Shown here piece after piece: positions 1 to 39,960 of a DNA stretch of 64,000 nt. Location of the stretch: contig JAEOAD010000018.1 in the NCBI GenBank assembly GCA_036365145.1, forward strand, positions 6,218,001-6,282,000, read 5' to 3'. This DNA is from Orientallactaga sibirica (taxonomy: Eukaryota > Chordata > Mammalia > Rodentia > Dipodidae). The notes beneath the pieces were generated by a model. The model did no database searches. It saw only the letters and a list, made by a program, of their open reading frames with translations, and was not told the origin of the DNA. Position 1 is the first letter of the stretch, and every line of letters starts with the position of its first letter. Both the position numbers and the translations under genes were made by a program.

Positions 1-401
1 CTGGGCGGAGCGCAGGGGGTGCAGCCCCGCGGAAGGTAGGCTGGGAGAGGGTGAGCCCAACGGGTGTAGCTAGGGGGCGTGGCCGGGGAGGGGGTCTAGC
101 GCGGGAGGCGGGCGTGGGGCAGGCGGGCGGCGCGGTCCCAGAGCCGCCCGAGTACGTCTAGCGCGCCGCCTCGCCTGCAAACAGCAGATCAACCGAGGCC
201 CCGCCCGCGCGCGCGCCGCGTGTCCCCGCCCGCTCGTCGGTCGGAGCGCGGCTGGCGGCGCGGTGGCGGCTCGGCGCGGCGGCGGCCGGGCGCAGGCGGC
301 CGGGCGGAGCAGCAGACGGCGCCGAAGCCGCCTCAAACGCGGGCCTTGCGGCGGCGGAGAGCGCCGGACTCGTCGGAGCCCGCGGCCGCCCGCGCCTTTC
401 A

Positions 402-30609
<30,208 letters not shown>

Positions 30610-31640
30610 CCCAGGAGGAGCTCTCTAGCCTCAGCGCCTGGCAAAGGGTGCTGCACACCCTCGGACCCGAGTGTGCAGAGGTGGCGCCCTGGCGCTCCAG
30701 TGACTGTCCCCGGAGCGCTGGAGGCGGAGCCAGAGACAGCGCTCCCCAGTGTCAGGTGTAGCTGTCCTGTCCTGTGGGCTGGCTCACTGTCCTGTGTCCC
30801 TTGCGTTCCTTGTTAAGCAAAAGAAGTTAGTAGCTGATCCTATCACGAATGTTCTTGTCTGTGTACAGTTTTTAGAACATTACATTGCTTAGCTGTCAAC
30901 AAAAAGAAAACCTGAGGGAGTATTCAGCAAGTCAGTTGAGATTATTTTTCCTTTTCTACATTGGAACGTGCCCCAGAATGAGGCCATTGGCACACTTCTC
31001 AGGACAATGAATCCTTCCCATTTTTCTTTTAACACCACACAGTGCATTGTTTTTCTACCTGCTTGTTCTTATTTTTAGAATAATTTAGAAAAACAAAACA
31101 AAGGCTGTTTTTCCTGATTTGGGCATGAACCCCCTTGTTCCAAATGAAGATGGCACCTCAAGAGGCTCAGGAGCGCCCAGAGTAGCGCCCAGAGTGCTCA
31201 GGACCATTGGCATCTGTCCTGGGGGAGGTGGAGGGTTGGCCTCATGGGAGCCCTGATGGGTGTCCCCACCAGGAGCACGCTGGTGCCATTCTGCTGATGC
31301 AGCAGTAGACCAGAAGACAATATTTTGCTTCATCTTAAAATCATGTTTGTGACTGTATAGCTCAGGCCACCATTTGTATGGCAATTATTTTATCCAACTG
31401 CTTGGCCAGGCCGCCCCTCCTGGAATGGTGGCCCAAAGCCAGCTAGAGCTGGAAGGGCCTGTGCCGTGGAGCTGGCTACTGTGTCCTGAATCCTCCCTCC
31501 AGTCTATACTTTGTTTCACTGACACTTACCCGGTGGTGATTTATGGTCTTGCTAGGGGAACACAGCCTGTGATGTAAAGTGGTGAAAGCTCCTTTACTGT
31601 GTCAGTGAACCTGAGTAAATATAGGCTGACAGTCCTGGGT
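30610..31640 (+). other. CTBP1: CTBP1 3' UTR
   Basis: About 1 kb of SINE-free sequence after the stop, with T-rich and A-rich stretches (for example near 30860-30950) typical of a 3' UTR. The end is placed just after the AGTAAA at 31614. No canonical AATAAA occurs between the stop and the first SINE at 31.87 kb. The exact end is inferred. Confidence 0.65.
31614..31619 (+). terminator. CTBP1: probable CTBP1 poly(A) signal AGTAAA
   Basis: AGTAAA is a common one-base variant of the hexamer. It is followed within 40 bases by GT-rich sequence (GGGTAGCAGTTGTCC). It is the only good candidate before the repeat cluster. Confidence 0.5.
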
Positions 31641-31869
31641 AGCAGTTGTCCTACCCACTGCCCATACCATCCATCCATCCCTCAGCCTCTGACCTTGAGC
31701 TAGCAGCCCTTCCCATCTGCCTAGGATCCTCGCTGTCGCGGTGCTTTTGCAGTCCTGCCTGGCCTGGTATGATCTTTACTGCAGGCTGTGCCCATGCCTG
31801 TGATTCTGTTGTTCCTAACTCTAAAGCATCTGCTTTCTGAAGCGGCAAACTGGTGTCTTTTTTATTTTT

Positions 31870-32119
31870 TAAAGTTTTTAAAAATATTTTTATTTATTTA
31901 TTTATTTATTTGAGAGAGAGAGAGAGAAAGATACAGAAATAGGCAGGTAGAGAGAGAGAGAGAATGGGTGCGCCAGGGCCTCTAGCCACTGCAAACGAAC
32001 TCCAGATGAATGCGCCCCCTTATGCATCTGGCTTATGTGGGTCCTGGAGAATCAAGCCTCGAACCAGGATCCTTAGGCTTCACAGGCAAGCGTTTAACCA
32101 CTAAGCCATCTCTCCAGCC
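31870..32119 (-). repeat. DIP-like SINE
   Basis: Reverse copy with (ATTT)n and GAGA tail region, 'cctctagccactgcaaacga', and head 'taagccatctctccagccc'. Confidence 0.9.
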
Positions 32120-33064
32120 CTTTTTTTTTTTTAACTTTATTGACAACCTCCGTACATGTAGACAATGTTCCATGATCATAATCCTCTCCTACCACCCTCC
32201 CTTTCCCCCTTCCATTGAATCTCTTCTTTCTAATTAGTCTCTCTTCTATTTTGATGTCATCATTTTTCCCCTCCTTTTATGCATGCCTTGAGTAGATAAT
32301 GTCAGTCCTTGTGAAGTCGTGAATACCTTGGCTACATTGTGTGTCTGGAAGATAGCATTGCAAACCACTCCTTCCCTTTTGGCTCTTATATTCTTTCTTC
32401 CACCTCTTCTTGAGCCCTGGAGAGTGATAGAGATGTCCCAGTGCTGTACACACCACTCTCATTTTCTCTCAGCACTTAAGTATTTAGAGGGCTGTTTGGT
32501 TAGCATAATATATCCACTTAGCCAGACAACAGTAGTAGTTTCTCCCCTAGGGCTTATAACCTAGGTTTTCAATATCTGACATGAATTCTGTCCCATGGAG
32601 TGGACATCAAGTCCAGTCAGAGAGCATTTGGCTTCCCCCATAAGACATGCCACCATTGCACTAGTTGGTACATTTGGCCTGGCTGTCCACCAGCCATAAA
32701 GCTTGCAGGGTTTGCTGCTGGTTATGACCATTGATGACTTTTCTCCCCAACAGGCTGCATGGGTCTTTCTAGCTTCCTGCAGCTAGTGAACAAGGAGCAG
32801 GCTTCCAATTCAGTTCCAGCTTGATTTCTCACTGACCTGTAGCCCAAGGATATGGAGTCTTCAGCAATAGGGTCTTTCCATCTAGTTCTGGTGGGCAACC
32901 AAGAGTCATAGCAATAGCCTTTAATGTTTTGGGGGCATCAGAGGCCTCCCTCACCAATAACTAACTAGAAGGTATCCCACCCCAGGCACTGAAATTGTCT
33001 TGTAACAATTTATGGCTTCTGGGCATGGCATTATCCACTCCCACAGTGTACTTCTGCTCAAACT

Positions 33065-33106
<42 letters not shown>

Positions 33107-33470
33107 ATCTGGCTTACATGAGTTCTGGGGAATTGAACCTGGGTCCTTTGGCTTTGTAGGCAAGTGCCTTAACTGCTAAGCCATCTTTCCAGCCCACGTT
33201 TTTTTTTTTTTGTTGTTGTTTGTTTGTTTGTTTTTTATTCATTTAGGAGCAAGGACGGGCATACCAGGGCCTCCAGCCACTGAAAATGAACTCCAGATGA
33301 ATGTGCCACCTTGTGCATCTTGCTTTACATGGGAACTGGGGAATCAAACCTAGGTCCTCTGGCTTTGCAGGCAAGCACCTTAATCACTAAGCCATCTCTC
33401 AGCCCCCAAACTCCTTTTTAACATGTATAATTAGTTAGTTAGCATGGCTTGTTCATATTTCTTTCTCTCT

Positions 33471-33476
<6 letters not shown>
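32120..33476 (-). mobile_element. LINE-like 3'-end fragment, copy 1
   Basis: Begins with poly-T then AACTTTATTGACAACCTCCG and runs about 0.95 kb before a compound SINE insertion, resuming at 33407. It shares its layout with the element at 34270-35112 ('gatgtcatcat', 'gatagagatgt', 'catgccacc', 'attgca'). The poly-T edge marks it as the reversed 3' end of a LINE-type element (probably the host's L1 3' UTR). No ORF2 coding is evident. The family is inferred. Confidence 0.55.
33067..33406 (-). repeat. compound insertion of two DIP-like SINEs
   Basis: A truncated DIP-like copy with ~40 T residues (to 33196) is followed by a second reverse copy (33199-33406). The pair is bracketed by exact 12-base repeats CAAACTCCTTTT at 33059-33070 and 33407-33418. 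The host sequence on both sides is the LINE-like fragment. Confidence 0.88.
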
Positions 33477-33509
<33 letters not shown>

Positions 33510-33634
33510 CGAGGTAGGGTTTCATTCTAATCCAGGCTGACCTGGAATTCACTATGTAGTCTCAGGGTGGCCTTGAACTCATGGCGATCCTATTACCTCT
33601 GCCTCCCAGTGCTGGGAGCTACCACGCCTGGCTT
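33477..33634 (-). repeat. B1 SINE, 3' part shortened
   Basis: About 30 T residues, then GAGGTAGGGTTTCATTCTAA and the B1 core, ending at 'ccacgcctggc'; the 'ggattaaaggc' segment is missing. Confidence 0.9.
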
Positions 33635-33809
33635 TTTTTTTTTTTTTTCTTTTTTTTCTTTTTGAGGTAAGGTCTCACTCTAGTCTAAGCTGACCAGGAT
33701 GGAACTCACTCTGTAGCCCCAGGCTGGCCTCAAACTCACAGTGAGTGATCCTCCTACCTCTGCCTCCTGGGTGCTGGGATTAAAGGCATGTGCCACCATG
33801 TCCAGCTCA
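33635..33809 (-). repeat. B1 SINE
   Basis: T-rich tail then GAGGTAAGGTCTCACTCTAG to CACCATGTCCAGCTC. Confidence 0.9.
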
Positions 33810-34139
33810 CATTTTAAAATTTTATTAGCTTTCCTCCCGCTTCCTCCTCTCCTCCATCTTCTCCCCTATCCTACCAAATTTGTATCTTGTCAGTTCACAG
33901 CCAGGCTAAGGCTGTGGCCAGAGATGTGTACCATCAGTAGGGCAGGGCTGCAGAGGTCTGTGAGTGGGGCTGTGTCTTCATTGCCACATGAGGTGGTAGG
34001 GGAGAGGCTTTGCTGGCTTACAGCTCTAGATGCCCTGGAGTTCATGAGGTGTTATGAAAATAGCCCCATGGTAAACATTCTGACCCTCAACTTAGAAAAA
34101 TCCTTACAGCCTTAAGTACAAGTGTTAGAAAAGAAGTCT

Positions 34140-34269
34140 GAAATTAAGATTTTATTTTCTTTACCTGAGATACATATGTGTGTATATGTGTGTCTGGGCG
34201 CATGCACAAGCCATGGCATGTGTATGAAGGTCAAAGGACAACCTCATGGTCCTTTCTACTACCTTCTTT
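34140..34269 (-). repeat. B4-like SINE, left part (split)
   Basis: 'gcatgtgtatgaaggtcaaa' and 'ggacaacctc' are typical of the rodent B1/ID composite SINE group (B4/RSINE type). It continues at 35113 after an 0.84 kb insertion. Confidence 0.65.
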
Positions 34270-34338
34270 TATTTATTTATTTATTTATTCATTTATTTAT
34301 TTATTTATTTATTTATCTATTTATTTATTTATTTATTG
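34268..34338. repeat. (ATTT)n microsatellite
   Basis: About 17 units of TTTA with one TTCA and one TCTA interruption; it is the tail of the insertion above. Confidence 0.9.
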
Positions 34339-35112
34339 ACAACTTCTATACTTACATACAAAAAATGCATGATATTTCCCTCCCCTGTCCCCATACCCCT
34401 TTAGAACTCCAATCTCCATCATATCCCTTCCCTCTCTCCATTAGTCTCTCTTTTAATTTGATGTCATCATCTTTTTCTTCTATTATGAGGGTCTTGCGAA
34501 GGTATTGCTAGGCACTGCAAGGTCATGGGTATCAAGGCCAATTTCTGTCTGGGCAATTGCATTGTAAGAGGTCATACCCTTCCTTTGGCTCTTCCATTCT
34601 ATCCGCCCCCTCTTCCACAATGGGCCCTGAGCCTTGGAGGGTGTGATAGAGATGTTTCAGTGCTGGGCACTCTTCCATCCCTTCTTCTCAGCACTGTGTT
34701 GCCTTTTGGGTCATCCCAGTGGTCATTGCCATCTGAAAAGAGAAGCTTCTCTAACCAGAAGTGAGAGTAGCATGAATATGTGAATATGAACATGAAGTGT
34801 AGTGCTTTCAGGGCAGCTTGGTGGGAATAATATATACATTTAGCCAAACAAGAGCAGACTTTATACCCCTAAGACTCATGACCTCCCCTGTCATAGACTT
34901 TTGCTTAGGTTTTTCAGTACCAGGTATGTATTCCCTCCCATAGAGAGGGTCTTCAGTCCAATTATGGAGCTGTTGGTTACCCCAAGAGCAGACATGCCAC
35001 TATTGCACCCATTCAGTCATTGGGCCTGTATAGCCAAACTTGAATATTCAGTGTCCACTGTTTTCACTGCTGATGACTTCTGTGTTGCATATGGCTGCAT
35101 GCAGTGCAGCTT
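34270..35112 (-). mobile_element. LINE-like 3'-end insertion, copy 2, with 17-bp duplications
   Basis: Starts with an (ATTT)n run then TTGACAACTTCTATACTTAC; homologous to copy 1. It splits a SINE and is bounded by exact 17-base repeats TTTCTACTACCTTCTTT at 34253-34269 and 35113-35129, the expected product of target-primed reverse transcription. It is a 5'-truncated copy with no coding capacity. Confidence 0.8.
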
Positions 35113-35341
35113 TTTCTACTACCTTCTTTAAGACAGGGTCTCTTGTTTTGCCTCTGGAAAAGATAGTCCAGCTGTCTATGAACTTCAGAATTTTCTGGCT
35201 TTGCCTTCCATTGCTGTATCCTCATTGGGATCGCAGGTATGTGTGGCATTTTGCTTCTGGCTTTATGTGAGTGCTGGGATTGAATTCTGGTCAACGGGCT
35301 TTTGAAACAAGTGCCTTTAGTCACCAAGCTATCTCCTCAGC
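35113..35341 (-). repeat. B4-like SINE, right part (split)
   Basis: 'agacagggtctcttgttttg' through 'tttatgtgagtgctgggatt' to 'ctatctcctcagcccc'; continues the element interrupted at 34269. Confidence 0.65.
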
Positions 35342-35355
35342 CCCTAAGACAGATT

Positions 35356-35572
35356 TTTAAAAGAATATCTTATTTTTATTTATTTGAAAGAAAGAGGCAG
35401 AGAGCAGAAGAGGGGAGAGAATGGGTATGCCAGGGGATATAGCTTCTGCAAATGAACTCCAGACACATGTACCACCTTGTGCATCTGGCTTACATGGGTT
35501 CTGGGGAATCGAACCTGGGTCCTTTGGCTTTACAGGCAAGTGCCTTAACCACTAAGCCATCTCTCCAGCCCA
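35356..35572 (-). repeat. DIP-like SINE
   Basis: Reverse copy with head 'taagccatctctccagccc' at its right end. Confidence 0.9.
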
Positions 35573-35573
35573 G

Positions 35574-35734
35574 ATTTTTTTTTCTTTTTGGTTTTCGAAG
35601 TAGGGACTCACTCTAGCTCAGACTGACCTGGAATTTACTATGTAGTCTCAGGGTGGCCTCGAACTCACACTGATCCTCTTAACCTCTGCCTCCCAAGTAC
35701 TGGGATTATAGGCATGTACCATCACGCCCAGCTC
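35574..35734 (-). repeat. B1 SINE
   Basis: T-rich tail, GAAGTAGGGACTCACTCTAG to CACGCCCAGCTC. Confidence 0.9.
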
Positions 35735-35854
35735 CTAAGACACATCTTATATATACTTGCTTAACAAATAAAGAATAGCAAAATAAAATTAAAAAGCAAA
35801 GGTGGACAGAAAAATCAATATAAATACAAGCTTGAAAGTGAATCAAATAAGAAC
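35735..35854. other. AT-rich spacer
   Basis: A-rich sequence with no recognisable feature between B1 copies. Confidence 0.5.
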
Positions 35855-36096
35855 ATATAATAGTCTCAGAGTGGCCTTGAATTCATGGTGATTCTCCTAC
35901 CTTTGCCTCCTGAGTGTTGGGATTAAAGGTGTGTGCCACCAGAGCCAGGTATGGTGGCACAAGCCTAAGCCCAGCACTCAGGAGGCAGAGATTGGATCGC
36001 CGTGAGTTTAAGGCCAGCCTTGGACTACAGAGTGAATTTCAGGTCAGCCTGCGCTAGAGTGAGACCCTACCTCGAAACCTGCCCCTCGCCCAAAAA
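35855..36096. repeat. two B1 pieces in opposite orientation
   Basis: A reverse B1 half (to ~35946) meets a forward B1 (35947-36096). They share the junction 'gccaccagagccagg', so they could fold back on each other. Confidence 0.8.
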
Positions 36097-36376
36097 AAGA
36101 AAATGAGATTAAACAGTTAATTCTTTGAAAATTAATAAAGTTGATAAAACTTCCCAAATGGATGAGAAAAATAAATGTACAGACAACCAGTATTGGGAAT
36201 AAAGAGGACGTTTACCTCTTCTGCAATCATCAAAATGACAGAATATGAAGTTTTTCTGCTGAAAAACTTGAAAGTCAAAGAAAAAAAACAATGGCACCTG
36301 CAGTGTGAATTATTCAAGTGTGATTTCACTGGCTCACCTTAAGAAACAAATGGTTCTGCACAGACCCTCAGAGCAG

Positions 36377-36509
36377 ATAAAGTCTTGCTCTAGTCCAGGC
36401 TGACCTGGAATTCAGTATGTTAGTCACAGCGTGGCCTCAAATTCATAGCAATCCTACTTCTGCCTCTCTAATGCTTGGATCAGAGGCATGCACCACCACA
36501 CCCTGCTAG
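36377..36509 (-). repeat. B1 SINE
   Basis: Reverse, diverged: 'cttgctctagtccaggctga' to 'caccaccacaccctgc'. Confidence 0.82.
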
Positions 36510-36517
36510 CAAACTAA

Positions 36518-36704
36518 ATTTTTTTTTTAATGGGGGAGAGAGAGAATTAGCATGCTATGTCCTCTAGCCACTGCAGTTGAACTCCAGATGCATGCACCAT
36601 CATGTATGCATGTGGACCTTGTGCACTGTGTCACACTTATGTGGGACATGAGTCCTTAGGCTTTGAAGGCAAGCGCCTTAACCACTAAGCTATCTCTCTA
36701 GGCC
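36518..36704 (-). repeat. DIP-like SINE
   Basis: Reverse, diverged: GGGGGAGAGAGAGAATTAGC, 'actccagatgcatgcacca', head 'taagctatctctctagg'. Confidence 0.82.
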
Positions 36705-37412
36705 TAGCAAACCCAATGTTAATAAAACACCTGAGTCTATGGTGGACATAAATTCAAACTACCACAGTTCCTTCGCCTGTGAAATAGCAGTCATGGCCTG
36801 AGAGCCTACCATTGTATGGGACATGTTTGACTGTTGGGAGGAAGAGATGAATGTGCCAGTACTTCCTGAACGTAACTTGATAGAAAGCTTCTTAAAGGCA
36901 GCCACTGACTAGAAGAAACTGGAATGGAAGGTTGGTGGAGTTGCATGACAAGCTCAAGACCCTGTGCTGGCAACTCAGTTGGACTTTCTGGACCAAAGGA
37001 AATGCCAACAAAAACAAAGCCTTACTAAAAAACAGAAGTTGCCCACACATGCAGTGTGCCAGGCAATTTTGTTGTCTGTTTCATATTCCCAAGATGCAGG
37101 TTTGACTCACTGAACTGATTCCATAAATGAACACATTAGGGTCTTAGCCTAGCACCACCACGCAGCAAGGGAATTAGCTAAGGAGGGCTGATGTGTGGTG
37201 GATGCTGAGATAATCAGAACAACTGGAGATGAGCCTTGTGTGTAGAAACTGTAGAGCACACATGCTCCCCAAATGAAGACAGCAGGTGACTGCAATCCCA
37301 AAGAGCAGCTGCTTGACTTTAGTGGAGCCAATAATTTTACACCAAATTTTCATGGAATAGTGAAGGTGTATACATTTGGCCTTATAGGACTAAGGTATAT
37401 TAAAAGCAACCA
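36705..37412. other. intergenic, no gene seen
   Basis: About 0.7 kb without SINEs. The left end ('aataaaacacctgagtctat') may be an old repeat edge. No open frame of note. Confidence 0.5.
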
Positions 37413-37413
37413 T

Positions 37414-37570
37414 GGGGCTGGAGAGATGGCTTCGCAGTTAAGGTGCTTGCCTGCAAAGCCTAAAGACCCAGGTTCAATTCCCCGGTATTCATGTAAGCCA
37501 TATGCACAAAGTGGCCCATGTGTCTGGAGTTCATTTGCAGTAGCTAGAGGGCTTGGCATACCCATTCTTT

Positions 37571-37625
<55 letters not shown>

Positions 37626-37820
37626 ACATATATACACACACACTTTTTTTTTTTTTTTTTTGGTTTTGCAAGGTAGGGTCTCACTCTGGTCCAGGCTGAC
37701 CTGGAATTAACTATGTAGTCTCAGGGTGGCCTCGAACTCTCGGCGATCCTCCTACTTCTGCCTCCCAAGTGCTGGGATTAAAGGCGTGCGCCACCACACC
37801 CGGCTCAACACACTTATTTT
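37414..37820 (+). repeat. DIP-like SINE with a B1 nested in its tail
   Basis: Forward DIP-like element (GGGGCTGGAGAGATGGCTTC...) with a pure (CT)n run at 37577-37622. A reverse B1 (37645-37805) sits inside its ACACACTT tail, which is repeated on both sides. 'taaaagcaaccatg' before and 'taaaagcaatcatg' after the whole unit look like the outer duplication. Confidence 0.9.
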
Positions 37821-37826
37821 TTAATA

Positions 37827-39495
37827 AAAGCAATCATGGTGTCAACTATCTGGTACTGAAACAGAGGTTGGTGTGTTAAATGGAACAAGAAACTCTGGGA
37901 AACCAGCTTTGGGGTGTGAGTGTATGCATGCTGATGTGCACATCAGCATGTGTTTGTGTGTATGTGTGAACTTGGGATTTGAGGAAATGGAACAGAGCAA
38001 TAGCCCCTATCCTTTAGCAGATGAGACTGCAGTGAGTGTGGCATGTTCAGATGGTGGAAAAGCCCAAATCATGAAGTGAAGATTTACCACAAGGGCCAAG
38101 AAACTTTAATGGCAGGGCCAGCAAGCACCCAGTGGTTGAGTAGGCTGACTGAAGAGTGGACTGGATCTGCGGCCTAAGCATCCATCCACTGCGCATCTGT
38201 ATGGACACTTTTCTCTCCTACAGTCTCTCTGCCCCTCTACCTGGGCAGGGGGGTGGTTCTGGGCAGGGTGTTGGGAAGAGTGGACATTACAAAATTGCTG
38301 GAGCACGGGACAGGACAAGAGGCCAGGCTCTTCTCTTGTAGCTTCTGAGTCCCCACTTAAAGCTGGCCCCACACTGATCCCAGAACATGTCCAAGGAGGC
38401 CAGGAAGCACCCTCCACCCCCAGCTGCTCTGGGGCAGAGCCCAGAGGGATATACAAATTGAGTTTCCAGCAAAAAACAACTATTAAAGTGGGAGAGTGGA
38501 GGAAGGCCAGCTGCCCAGGCCCTCCTCTGGTCATTGGCCTTTTATGAATAAAGAAAACCATCTGTTCTGCTGGGCTGACGCCCTGGACCTGGGGGAGGAC
38601 CTCTGGCCCCTCTGACCAGCGCTGGTCACTCCCCAGCTGGCCCTGCAGGCCTCTTCCTGTCTGGACTGCTCTGCTTGGCTCTGAGCCTTGGCCATCACAG
38701 GCTCTGGGCCCAGTGGCCAGATGGGGATGGCCTGACCCAACAGAGTACTGCCCAGGCCAGGGACCTGGACTCTTCCCCACACCAAGACCAGGTGAGTCCA
38801 CACCTGCTCCCTAGCTTCAACTGCCATACAGACCTCAGTGCTGATCATTTGCCCAGATGGCTGTAGTTACTGCCTGCTCCTCAGGGTACACCCTCTGCTA
38901 ACAGCCAGAGAAGCTTCATGTATGAGGATTTAGAAATCTCTGAAAGGTCATTTGTGGGCGACCTTGAACACTATGCCAGAAGGACAGAAGGTCACAGGCC
39001 CAGGCTGGTTTTGTCTTCTTGGGAAAAGTTTATAAACAAGGGGCTTAAAAACATCCCAGCTTGTCTCCTCCCAGAGACAGTGTCTCTCTTCTACTTAAGT
39101 AGTTATCTTGGTGATGTCAGCACTGGGAAGTCTGTGTGAGGTTCCACAGTGAAAACAAAGCACAGTTTATTCACACAGCTTCCCACCTACTCCAGTGGCT
39201 GGTCTGTCTCAGCCAGCTGTCCCCGAGTGAACAAATGTGTGGTGTGCATTCCTAGGGGTGGAGTTGCTAATCCAAGATATGTCTGAGTAATTCAGAGGAT
39301 AGTCCCATGCAACATTCTCTCAGTGTGTGACAGTGCCTGTTCCCACAGTCTGACTATGTATGCAAGTCATCAAATTTCATGATCCAGGTCAGTGTGGAAG
39401 GGGAGACATGGCATCTTGGCACATGTTGTTTTTTCACTGCTAGTGGACTTGCTTAGCTTCAGTTCTTCTGCCCTGGGAACTTTTCTTTTTTCAAA
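37827..39495. other. unique-looking, GC-richer intergenic block
   Basis: No SINEs. It contains a 231-codon minus-strand open frame (38106-38801) with no recognisable domain, most likely chance in GC-rich DNA. An AATAAA at 38547 has no supported transcript. Confidence 0.5.
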
Positions 39496-39700
39496 AATGT
39501 TTGTTTGTTTGTTTATTTATTTATTTATTTATTTGCATGCAGAGAGAGAGAGAGCATGTGCGTGCGCTAGGGCCTCCAGCTACTGCAAAGGAACTCCAGG
39601 TGCAGGTGCCATTTGTGCATCTGGATACTGGGAAATCAAAATCAGGTCATTAGGCTTTGCAGGCAAGCGCCTTAACCACTGAGCTATTTCTCCAGCCCCT
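39496..39700 (-). repeat. DIP-like SINE
   Basis: 'tttgtttatttatttattta', GAGAGAGAGAGAGCATGTGC, head 'gagctatttctccagcccc'. Confidence 0.88.
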
Positions 39701-39719
39701 TGTGAACTCTTTACTTTTA

Positions 39720-39960
39720 GCAGATATTCATTGCACAAACTAATGGGCTTTATTATGACATTTTCATTCATATTTGTAACAGATTTTGATCCTAGTCACC
39801 ATCCTGTTACCTTCTATGCCTTCCCTCTCTGTTTATTTTCTGCTTGGGGAATTCTGCCTGTTCTTTTTCTTTATTGATTCATAAGAGTTCTTTGTATAAT
39901 AAGGAAAGTAGACTTTTATCCATTGTTCCTCATTTATCATTTATTGTTCACATGTACCTG
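39720..39960 (-). mobile_element. probable old LINE-1 fragment
   Basis: Phrases such as 'ctttattgattcataagagt' and 'tctttgtataataaggaaag' resemble the complement of an ancient L1 3' region. Low-identity match from memory only. Confidence 0.4.

Noticed and set aside
37577..37622. CT repeat as a standalone regulatory GAGA-type element
   Set aside because: It is the expanded CT-rich region of a DIP-like SINE.
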